From positions 1 through 19,989 of the forward strand of contig JAEXMK010000169.1 of assembly GCA_023444445.1 (NCBI GenBank): a stretch of DNA of 19,989 bases, written 5' to 3'. Within the stretch, counting starts at the first letter, position 1. Every line of letters begins with the position of its first letter. Positions 13,537 through 19,989 of this stretch are shown here, piece by piece. Both the position numbers and the translations under genes were made by a program. The notes beneath the pieces are model-generated. The model was not told the origin of the DNA, ran no database searches, and saw only the letters and a program-made list of their open reading frames with translations. This DNA comes from Pseudomonadota bacterium (GTDB taxonomy: Bacteria > Pseudomonadota > Alphaproteobacteria > Rhizobiales > Rhizobiaceae).

Positions 13537-14364
13537 TCATACAGTAGTATCGCCACGACCGAAAAGCTGGTTCAGAACCTGTTCCTCCAGCTTGGCGAAT
13601 TCCGGTGTGCCGTGACGGCGCGGGCGCGGCAGTTTCACATCCAGGTCGAGCGCGATGCGCCCCTCATCGATGACGACGATCCGATCGGCAAGTGCGACAG
13701 CCTCGGAAACATCATGGGTGACGAGCACGGCGGTGAATTTCTGCTTGCGCCAGATGCGCTCCAGAAGAAGCTGCATTTCAATGCGGGTGAGAGCATCCAG
13801 CGCGCCGAGCGGTTCGTCGAGTGCCAATATCTGCGGATGGGCGACTAGCGCGCGCGCCAGCGCCATGCGCTGCTTCTGACCACCGGAAAGCACATAGGGC
13901 CATTCCCCTGCCCGGTCCTTCAGTCCCACCTCGTCAAGAATGGCAAGCGCCTGCTCGTGCGCCGCTTCGCCCTTGGCGATGCCGGTCAACCCAACGGAAA
14001 CATTGTTAGCGATCCTCTCCCAGGGCAGAAGGCGCGGCTCCTGAAACATCATGCGGGTGCGGCTTGATGCATCCTTCGAGACGGTTCCGGTCGTCGGCGT
14101 GTCGAGACCGGCCAGAATGCGCAAAAGCGTGCTTTTACCACAACCGCTCTTGCCGATAATGGCCAGAAACTCGCCTTCCCGCACATCGAGATTGATGCCG
14201 CGCAGAACCGGCTTCTCGCCGAAGCTTTTCGTGACATTGCGGAAACTGAAGGCGACCTTGCCTTCGGCCGGTTTGGCACGGGATTCGGTTGCCGCTTCCG
14301 CTTCTGTTGGAAGGGAGGGCGCGGCATCGGGGCGTCTCAGGGTCGTCACATTACCGGTCGACAT
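13537..14364 (-). CDS. ssuB: Sulfonate-type ABC transporter ATP-binding protein
   Basis: A 275-residue ATPase and third gene of the ssuA-ssuC-ssuB transcript. After an unusual polar, alanine-rich N-terminal extension of about 35 residues come the Walker [10 protein letters not shown] (71-79), a Q-loop in [11 protein letters not shown], the signature [15 protein letters not shown], Walker B ILALDEP with the D-loop GALD, and the H-loop VLVTHD. The Q-loop sequence and length match the SsuB/TauB/NrtD group that imports alkanesulfonates, taurine or nitrate. The assignment to sulfonates rests on the neighbouring binding protein and is likely rather than certain. It starts at ATG 14364, 8 nt after the permease stop, with AGG upstream. 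Confidence 0.85.
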   Translation of the reverse strand: MSTGNVTTLRRPDAAPSLPTEAEAATESRAKPAEGKVAFSFRNVTKSFGEKPVLRGINLDVREGEFLAIIGKSGCGKSTLLRILAGLDTPTTGTVSKDASSRTRMMFQEPRLLPWERIANNVSVGLTGIAKGEAAHEQALAILDEVGLKDRAGEWPYVLSGGQKQRMALARALVAHPQILALDEPLGALDALTRIEMQLLLERIWRKQKFTAVLVTHDVSEAVALADRIVVIDEGRIALDLDVKLPRPRRHGTPEFAKLEEQVLNQLFGRGDTTV

Positions 14365-14372
14365 GGGTTACC

Positions 14373-15152
14373 TCAGGCTTTCTTGAAGGCTGGATGCCAT
14401 TGCAGGAAGATGCTTTCGAGGAAGCGGGCGAAACTGTCGGCGAGCTTGCCGAGAAGCGCATAGATGAGGATCGACAGAACCACGACGTCGATCAGCAGGA
14501 ATTCGCGTGCCTGCATGGCCATATAACCAAGGCCGGAAGAGGAAGAGATGGTTTCCGCCACAATCAGCGTCAGCCACATGATGCCGAGCGCATAACGCAG
14601 GCCGGTGAAAATCGAGGGCAGCGCGCCGGGCAGGATCACCCGCCGGAACAGCGTAAAGGGCGTCATGCCATAGGTTCGTCCCATCTCCACCAGTTGCGGA
14701 TCGACGCCCTGAATGCCGAGCAGCGTGTTGATGTAGATCGGGAAAAACACGCCGAGCGCGACAAGAAAGAGCTTCGCTTCCTCATCGATCCCGAACCACA
14801 GGATAACGAGCGGAATGAGCGCCAGATGCGGGATGTTGCGGATCATTTGCAGCGTCGTATCGGTGAAGCTACGAGAAAACTTTGACAGACCGTTGGCCAG
14901 CCCGAAGATGAAGCCGATGGAGCCGCCGATGGCGAAACCGGCCAGTGCCCGCGCAGAACTTACCCCGATATTGGCAACAAGCTCGCCGGATAAAAGCAGA
15001 CGCCAAAAGGCTTCCGCGACGGCGGAAGGTGCTGGCAGGACGTTGGCCGAAATCACCCCCGCGCGCGCCGCCGCCTCCCACCCTGCAAGGATGAGAGCCG
15101 GAAGCAGCCAGCCGATGACACCGCCAAACTCGATGCGCTTACTGCTGCTCAC
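14373..15152 (-). CDS. ssuC: Sulfonate-type ABC transporter permease
   Basis: A 259-residue inner-membrane permease with about six hydrophobic helices and the cytoplasmic EAA-type loop in the middle (EMGRTYGMTPFTLFRRVILP), which docks on SsuB. It starts at GTG 15152 with GGAG 8 nt upstream; the ATG at 15156 is in another frame and stops at once. It lies 15 nt after the binding-protein gene and 8 nt before ssuB, clearly one operon. Taurine (TauC) or nitrate-type permeases are close relatives, so the substrate is inferred from context. Confidence 0.85.
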   Translation of the reverse strand: MSSSKRIEFGGVIGWLLPALILAGWEAAARAGVISANVLPAPSAVAEAFWRLLLSGELVANIGVSSARALAGFAIGGSIGFIFGLANGLSKFSRSFTDTTLQMIRNIPHLALIPLVILWFGIDEEAKLFLVALGVFFPIYINTLLGIQGVDPQLVEMGRTYGMTPFTLFRRVILPGALPSIFTGLRYALGIMWLTLIVAETISSSSGLGYMAMQAREFLLIDVVVLSILIYALLGKLADSFARFLESIFLQWHPAFKKA

Positions 15153-15167
15153 GGCATGTCCTCCGGC

Positions 15168-16121
15168 TCAGTTCGTCGCGCCTGACCAGACGGCGTCCTT
15201 GATACTGATCTGTTTCGGGATCAGGCCGAGACGATAAAAGCGATCCGCCGTTTCCTGTTGGCTGGCGATGATCTTGTCATCGATCTTGGTAATTCCGAAT
15301 TCCGAACGGTTCGCGGCAATCGTTTGCGCCTCCAGCGGAACGCCCGTCACCTCATGCAGCGCCGCAGCGACCTTGTCGCGATTGGCGGCAGACCACTTCG
15401 CAGCCTCACCGAGCGCATCGATCGTCGTGTTGATGGTGTCGCCATGCGATTTGGCATAATCGCGATTGGCCAGGAAATAGGTTTTGACATCGAGAACGTC
15501 GCTGGTGCGCGCAAGCGTAACCGGCTTGTAGCGGGTTTCGGCAATGGCGTAGAAGGGATCCCAGACAGCCCAGGCATCGATCTTGTCGCTGGCAAAAGCG
15601 GCGGCAGCATCGGCGGGGCTGAGATAGATCACCGCGATGTCGCTGAATTTCAGGCCGTTCTTTTCCAACGCTGCCACCAGAAGATTGTGCGCACTGGTGC
15701 CCTTGCCGACGCCGACCTTCTTGCCCTTGAGATCAGCCACTGACTTGATGCCGCTCTCAGGCTTGGTAAAGATCGCCTCGCCCTTGCCGTTCGAAGGAAG
15801 AGCCGCGACGTAAACAATGGCCGACCCCGCTGCCTGCCCGAAAATCGGCGGCGCATCACCCGTCCAGCCGACATTGATGGAACCGACATTCAAGGCCTCC
15901 ACCAGCGGCGGGCCTGCCGTGAACTCCACCCAGGAGACCTTGACGCCCTTTGCCTCAAGCGCCTTTTCAATGACGCCCTGCTGCCTTGCGATAACTGGCA
16001 GGCCGGTTTTCTGGTAACCGATTTTCAGTTCTTCCGCCGCGTTTGCGGTAAAGGGAAGCACGGAAAAAGCGGCGGCGGCGATAAGACCGGCAGAAAGGGC
16101 GCGTCGGGTGATGGCTGGCAT
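15168..16121 (-). CDS. ssuA: Sulfonate-type ABC transporter periplasmic binding protein
   Basis: A 317-residue periplasmic protein, first gene of the transporter operon. The start at 16121 (MPAITRRALSAG) is preferred because GGAG lies 5 nt upstream; a longer frame from 16187 has no such site. The signal peptide spans residues 1-28, cut near ANA-AEE. The mature part starts ELKIGYQKTGLPV and contains EFTAGPPLVEAL, NVGWTGDAPP and GKKVGVGKGTSAHNLL, typical of the SsuA/NrtA/TauA family of aliphatic sulfonate binders. No desulfonating monooxygenase (ssuD) or reductase (ssuE) is in the window, so this may be a stand-alone importer whose ligand could be another sulfur compound. Confidence 0.85.
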   Translation of the reverse strand: MPAITRRALSAGLIAAAAFSVLPFTANAAEELKIGYQKTGLPVIARQQGVIEKALEAKGVKVSWVEFTAGPPLVEALNVGSINVGWTGDAPPIFGQAAGSAIVYVAALPSNGKGEAIFTKPESGIKSVADLKGKKVGVGKGTSAHNLLVAALEKNGLKFSDIAVIYLSPADAAAAFASDKIDAWAVWDPFYAIAETRYKPVTLARTSDVLDVKTYFLANRDYAKSHGDTINTTIDALGEAAKWSAANRDKVAAALHEVTGVPLEAQTIAANRSEFGITKIDDKIIASQQETADRFYRLGLIPKQISIKDAVWSGATN

Positions 16122-16134
16122 TTCGTCTCCTATC

Positions 16135-16153
16135 ACCGGCCCCCTTGGCCGGT
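16135..16153 (-). other. Inverted repeat in the ssuA leader
   Basis: A perfect 7-bp stem (16135-16141 with 16147-16153, 5-nt loop) lies 14 nt before the ssuA start codon. It has no T run, so it is a leader hairpin or operator. Farther upstream, AATATAA occurs twice exactly 20 bp apart (16211 and 16231), a possible promoter or activator site. I see nothing else in 16154-16294. Confidence 0.4.
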
Positions 16154-16295
16154 TTGCGATATGGAGCAATGCTAGGGTTTCCGGCAAAAACGATAGAGAG
16201 ACAATAATTCAATATAACCAATTCCGCGGGAATATAATTTCGCCACTCTCGGGGTTTTCCGCAAATATCGGCGGCGACAATTTTTTTGCCTCAGC

Positions 16296-16323
16296 AAAAT
16301 GCCGGCGCGAGGGGCGCCGGCAT
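16296..16323 (-). terminator. Terminator of the aldehyde dehydrogenase gene
   Basis: A perfect 10-bp GC-rich stem (16299-16308 with 16314-16323, 5-nt loop) followed on the minus strand by a short T run. It lies 25 nt past the dehydrogenase stop and separates it from the ssu operon. Confidence 0.7.
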
Positions 16324-16348
16324 AGGGATCAATCTCGATGTTGTGGGC

Positions 16349-17878
16349 TTATTCGATATCGAAGGAAACGCCCTGCGCCAGTGGCAGCGCCTTGGAGTAG
16401 TTGATGGTGTTGGTCGCGCGGCGCATATAGGCCTTCCAGGAATCCGAACCGGATTCACGGCCGCCACCGGTTTCCTTCTCACCGCCGAAGGCACCGCCGA
16501 TTTCCGCGCCCGATGTGCCAATATTGACGTTGGCGATACCGCAATCCGAACCTTCCGACGACAGGAAGCGTTCAGATTCCTGAATGTCACGGGTGAAGAT
16601 CGACGAGGAAAGACCGGCGGCGACAGCGTTATGCGCCTCGATCGCCTGATCGAGATCGCTATACTTCATGACGTAGAGGATCGGGGCGAAAGTCTCTTCC
16701 AGAACGGGGCCAACCTGCTTGGGCATTTCGACCAATGCGGGCTTCACATAGTAGGCGTCAGTCGCACCGGTATCCACGCGGCCGCCGCCATTCACGACGC
16801 CGCCAGCCGCCTTGGCAGCCTCGAGCGCCTTCTGCATGCCATCGAAAGCCGCCTTGTCGACCAGCGGACCGACGAGGGCCGAGCTTTCCAGCGGATTGCC
16901 GACGGAGACAGAGGCATAGGCTTTCTTCAGACGCGGCACGAGCTCGTCATAGACGCTGTCATGCACGAAAAGGCGGCGAAGCGTGGTGCAGCGCTGCCCG
17001 GCCGTGCCCATGGCACCGAAGGCGATGGCGCGCAATGCCATGTCGAGATCGGCAGAGGGGCAGACGATACCGGCATTGTTGCCGCCGAGTTCCAAGATGG
17101 CGCGGGCGAAGCGTTTGGCCAGACGCGGCCCGACATCGCGACCCATGCGGGTGGAGCCGGTGGCGGAAACCAGCGGCACCTTGGGATGGTCAACAAGCGC
17201 CTCGCCGACGGCGCGGTCGCCGATCAGCAGCTGGGACAGGCCTTCCGGCGCGTCGCCGAAACGAGCAACGGCGCGCTCGAAGATGCCCTGAACGGCAAGC
17301 GCCGTGAGCGGGGTCTTCTCCGAAGGCTTCCAGACGACCGAGTTACCGCAGACGAGGGCAAGTGCGGCGTTCCACGACCAGACGGCAACGGGGAAGTTGA
17401 AGGCCGAGATGACCCCGACGACACCCAGCGGATGCCAGGTTTCCATCATCCGGTGACCGGGGCGTTCGGTAGCGATGGTGAGACCATAAAGCTGGCGGGA
17501 AAGACCGACGGCGAAATCGCAGATATCGATCATTTCCTGCACTTCGCCGAGACCTTCGGACGGGATCTTGCCCGCTTCCAGCGAAACGAGACGGCCAAGA
17601 TCGGCCTTGAAGGCGCGCAGCTCTTCGCCCAGCAGGCGGATCAATTCGCCACGGCGGGGCGCCGGAATATTACGCCATGTCTTGAAAGCCGCATCGGCCT
17701 TCTCGATCACAGTAGCGACACCCTCGACCGAGACGGTCTTCAGGTTCGCGATCTGCTCACCCGTGACGGGGCTGAAGGACGCCATGTCGCCGCCGGTATA
17801 GAGATCGCGGGCAACGCCCATCCTGTCGAGAAGGGCCGCAGCTTCCTGTTTCACGTCAAGCTTCGTCATCGCATCCAT
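16349..17878 (-). CDS. amaB: ALDH7-family aldehyde dehydrogenase (L-piperidine-6-carboxylate / aminoadipate semialdehyde dehydrogenase)
   Basis: A 509-residue NAD-dependent dehydrogenase. Seen are FNFPVAVWSWN, KPSEKTPL for cofactor binding, Glu263 in ELGGNNAGIV and catalytic Cys297 in GTAGQRCTTLRR. The NNAGIV and QRCTTLRRLFVH blocks are characteristic of the antiquitin/ALDH7 group, which oxidises aminoadipate semialdehyde to 2-aminoadipate in lysine and pipecolate breakdown. Three ATGs lie close together; 17878 has AGGA at the best spacing (8 nt), while 17884 is too close to it and 17869 is also possible. A LysR-type regulator is divergent and probably controls it. No lysine or pipecolate oxidase lies beside it here, so the substrate is assigned by family. 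Confidence 0.88.
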   Translation of the reverse strand: MDAMTKLDVKQEAAALLDRMGVARDLYTGGDMASFSPVTGEQIANLKTVSVEGVATVIEKADAAFKTWRNIPAPRRGELIRLLGEELRAFKADLGRLVSLEAGKIPSEGLGEVQEMIDICDFAVGLSRQLYGLTIATERPGHRMMETWHPLGVVGVISAFNFPVAVWSWNAALALVCGNSVVWKPSEKTPLTALAVQGIFERAVARFGDAPEGLSQLLIGDRAVGEALVDHPKVPLVSATGSTRMGRDVGPRLAKRFARAILELGGNNAGIVCPSADLDMALRAIAFGAMGTAGQRCTTLRRLFVHDSVYDELVPRLKKAYASVSVGNPLESSALVGPLVDKAAFDGMQKALEAAKAAGGVVNGGGRVDTGATDAYYVKPALVEMPKQVGPVLEETFAPILYVMKYSDLDQAIEAHNAVAAGLSSSIFTRDIQESERFLSSEGSDCGIANVNIGTSGAEIGGAFGGEKETGGGRESGSDSWKAYMRRATNTINYSKALPLAQGVSFDIE

Positions 17879-18046
17879 GTCCATCGTCCTTTTGGTTGAA
17901 AGGGAGGAAAGGCCGTTTGATACGGCGCTTTCAACTCCCGTCACTCATCTTTCCCCGAACTTTTCATTCGTTGTTTGAAACTGGGACCGGCCACGCCGGA
18001 AAACACCGTTCCATTCTTTCCCGTAATCATATACGACCATAACAAC

Positions 18047-18070
18047 CCGTTTCCAATGAGAAACGCGGGT
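18047..18070. promoter_or_regulatory. Dyad in the amaB-lysR intergenic region, candidate LysR operator
   Basis: CCCGTTTC and GAAACGCGGG form an imperfect inverted repeat with one bulged base around a 6-nt centre, just before the LysR-type gene start. GTTTC-N6-GAAAC is the symmetric core. LysR-type regulators usually bind dyads in the divergent gap and often autoregulate. The assignment is by position only. Confidence 0.35.
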
Positions 18071-18089
18071 AAGTTGATGCGAGAATGGA

Positions 18090-18992
18090 ATGGATCCGCG
18101 CAGAAGACTGGTTCCTGATATCGTTACCCTGCAGGCGTTCGAATGCGCGGCACGGCATGGCAATTTTACGCGCGCTGCCGAAGAACTTAACCTCACCCAG
18201 AGCGCGGTGAGCCGGCAGATCGGCGAACTGGAAGCGCAGACAGGAATGCAGCTTTTCGAGCGCATCCGCAGACGGGTGGTGCTTTCGGAAGCGGGGCGCA
18301 AATTCCTGCCCGATGTGCGGCGGCTGTTACAGCAGTCCGAGCAACTGATGGTGCGTGCGGTTTCTGCTGGCACCTCGCATGCATCGCTTTCCGTCGCGAC
18401 GCTGCCGACGTTTGGAAGCCGCTGGCTGATGCCGCGCCTCTCCCGCTTCATCGACGCCAATCCTGATATGACGATCACGATCGGCTCGCGCTCGCACCCT
18501 TTCGATTTCGATGAGGAAGGTTTCGATCTCGCCATTCATTACGGACAGCCAATCTGGGCGCATGGCACCTGCACCTTCTTATGCAATGAGGTGATCGTGC
18601 CGGTTGCCAGCCCTTCCCTGCTTCGCCGCGCCGGCGTGAACCGGGTGCAGGATCTGGCCGGACAGCCGCTGCTGCATGTCACCACCCGGCCGAAGCTCTG
18701 GACGGAATGGCTGGAAATGAACGGTGTGACGGCTGACAATGCTTATCAGGGTAGCCGTTTCGACCAGTTTTCGATGATCATCGAAGCCGCCGCGAGCGGC
18801 ATCGGTTTTGCCCTCCTGCCGAGATATCTCATCGAGGCGGAGCTTGCCTCCGGCCGCCTCAAAATCGTTTTTGACATCCCCCTGCAGACTGACAAGAGCT
18901 ACTACGTCGCCTTGCCGGAAGGACGGCAGGACAATGTGCTTGCTCGCGCCTTTCAGGCCTGGCTGCTCGATCAGGTCGGCAAGCCGGTTTAA
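18090..18992 (+). CDS. LysR-type transcriptional regulator (GcvA-like), divergent from amaB
   Basis: A 300-residue LysR-type protein. The winged helix-turn-helix lies at about 8-65 (LQAFECAARHGNFTRAAEEL, then TQSAVSRQIGELE), and the effector-binding domain at about 95-295. The pattern FDLAIHYG and RWLMPRL resembles the GcvA-like branch. It is transcribed away from amaB with a gap of about 200 bp, the usual arrangement for a regulator and its target, so it likely controls lysine or pipecolate degradation. The ATG at 18090 is the in-frame start; an ATG 5 nt earlier is in another frame. The effector is not readable from the sequence. Confidence 0.9.
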   Translation: MDPRRRLVPDIVTLQAFECAARHGNFTRAAEELNLTQSAVSRQIGELEAQTGMQLFERIRRRVVLSEAGRKFLPDVRRLLQQSEQLMVRAVSAGTSHASLSVATLPTFGSRWLMPRLSRFIDANPDMTITIGSRSHPFDFDEEGFDLAIHYGQPIWAHGTCTFLCNEVIVPVASPSLLRRAGVNRVQDLAGQPLLHVTTRPKLWTEWLEMNGVTADNAYQGSRFDQFSMIIEAAASGIGFALLPRYLIEAELASGRLKIVFDIPLQTDKSYYVALPEGRQDNVLARAFQAWLLDQVGKPV

Positions 18993-19020
18993 TCCACACC
19001 AGTGCGGTTCACATCGGCGA

Positions 19021-19908
19021 TCAGAGGCGATTGCGGAAAAACGGGTTCCAACGCACGGTGCCCAGCCTGACCTTTTCGCGGATCATCGTGAGCAACCCCG
19101 ATGCGGCGATGACGGCCAGACCGAGCACCGCGATGGCGTCAGGGTATTCGTGAAAGAAAGTCATGCCGATCGCCACCGCCCAGAGGATTTGCGAATAATG
19201 CGAAGGCGCGATCTGGCTTGCCGGCGCGATGCGGGTGGCAACCAGAAGCGTGATCTGTCCCGTGGCCGTGCAAAGGCCGATGAAGGCGAAGGCCAGCAAC
19301 TGGTGCAGGTTGGGCATGACGAAATCCGGGACGGAAGCGATGCCGTTGAAGGTCAGGCCGTAAATCAACAGCACACCCATGATCGAGGTGCGCTTTTCCT
19401 TGCCCGCCAGCGAGCGCAACAGCACGATGGTCATGGCCGCAAGGAATGCCACGCCGATGGCAGCAATATGCCCGAGCTCCAGTGTCTTGAAGCCGGGCCG
19501 CACGACGAGGATGACGCCGACGATGCCGGCCAGAACCGCCGCCCAGCGCCATGGTCCGATATTCTCTTTCAACACCACGGCGGAAAGCACGGTGACGAAG
19601 AGCGGTGACAGGAAGATCAGTGCATAGGCTTCCGCCAGCGGAATGGTGGTGAAGGCGTAGATACCGAAAATCCCCGCAAAGAGACCGGAAATGGCGCGCC
19701 CGTGCACCGCGAAGGGCCGGCTCATGCGCCAGAATTCGCGCCACCTTTCCTCACGCGGCTTGCTGAAGAAGATGAAGATGCCGGAAAAGAGAATGCTGAA
19801 GAAGCCGATTTCGAAAACGCTGATCTGCGATCCGAGCGACTTGATGGTGGCATCGCCCATGGAAAAGGTCGCATAGGCGAACAGACCGAGCAGAAAACCC
19901 TTTTGCAT
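19021..19908 (-). CDS. EamA-family (DMT) transporter
   Basis: A 295-residue inner-membrane protein with about ten hydrophobic helices arranged as two EamA repeats (about 5-135 and 150-280). The first holds FTTIPLAEAYALIFLSPLFV and VVLKENIGPWRW, the second ASQIAPSHYSQILWAV, typical of drug/metabolite exporters of the RhaT/YdcZ-like superfamily. The substrate cannot be predicted. GGGGAAG lies 4 nt before the ATG. It is convergent with the LysR-type gene (28 bp apart, no terminator visible). The 81 bp upstream to the window edge carry no recognisable gene or promoter. Confidence 0.88.
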   Translation of the reverse strand: MQKGFLLGLFAYATFSMGDATIKSLGSQISVFEIGFFSILFSGIFIFFSKPREERWREFWRMSRPFAVHGRAISGLFAGIFGIYAFTTIPLAEAYALIFLSPLFVTVLSAVVLKENIGPWRWAAVLAGIVGVILVVRPGFKTLELGHIAAIGVAFLAAMTIVLLRSLAGKEKRTSIMGVLLIYGLTFNGIASVPDFVMPNLHQLLAFAFIGLCTATGQITLLVATRIAPASQIAPSHYSQILWAVAIGMTFFHEYPDAIAVLGLAVIAASGLLTMIREKVRLGTVRWNPFFRNRL

Positions 19909-19989
19909 TTGACTTCCCCGAACATCGACCGCAACGCAAAGCTTCTCCCGGTCGCGGGAAACGCGCCCGGGACGCCCCGGTTTGGGTCA

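Noticed and set aside
16286..17899. 537-codon plus-strand frame antisense to amaB
   Set aside because: It runs through the amaB terminator hairpin and has no domain; the minus strand encodes an intact ALDH7 enzyme.

Overview
The window looks like a chromosomal segment of a Rhizobiaceae alphaproteobacterium, most likely Agrobacterium. The evidence is a divergent putR/putA pair in which PutA has no N-terminal DNA-binding domain, a phyR/nepR/ecfG general stress locus with HWE kinases, a carboxyspermidine-type polyamine pathway, and high-GC codon use that leaves long antisense shadow frames. I see no tRNA, rRNA, insertion sequence, prophage or CRISPR array.

Layout. 1-1241 (minus): the start of a carboxynorspermidine synthase-like dehydrogenase, preceded by nspC (polyamine synthesis). 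1389-2368 (plus): a stress-type pair, a DUF883/YqjD-like protein and a YqjE-like membrane protein, with its own promoter and terminator. 2480-3463 (plus): galE. 3553-4116 (minus): an exported PRC-barrel protein. 4353-6071 (plus): a membrane-bound HWE histidine kinase. 6128-6274 (plus): a candidate small RNA. 6326-9116: the general stress response core, with an HWE kinase and phyR on minus, and nepR and ecfG divergent on plus. 9175-13495: putR (minus) and putA (plus). 13537-16121 (minus): an ssuA-ssuC-ssuB sulfonate-type ABC transporter. 16349-17878 (minus): an ALDH7/AmaB-type dehydrogenase with a divergent LysR regulator (18090-18992). 19021-19908 (minus): an EamA transporter.

How it works together. 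Read by eye, four perfect matches to the alphaproteobacterial EcfG promoter (GGAAC-N16/17-CGTT) lie in front of the YqjD-like gene, the PRC-barrel gene, the cytosolic HWE kinase and phyR. Two near matches (GGAAC-N16-CATT) precede nepR and the candidate small RNA. The centre of the window is therefore a self-activating stress circuit: kinases phosphorylate PhyR, PhyR takes NepR off EcfG, and EcfG drives its own regulators and envelope genes.

The most novel element is the unannotated candidate small RNA (about 6158-6274). It has three stem-loops with C-rich loops, and the first loop is perfectly complementary over 9 nt to the Shine-Dalgarno and start codon of ecfG. This suggests, without proving, an RNA feedback arm on the sigma factor. 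The flanking regions are ordinary catabolic and transport modules.
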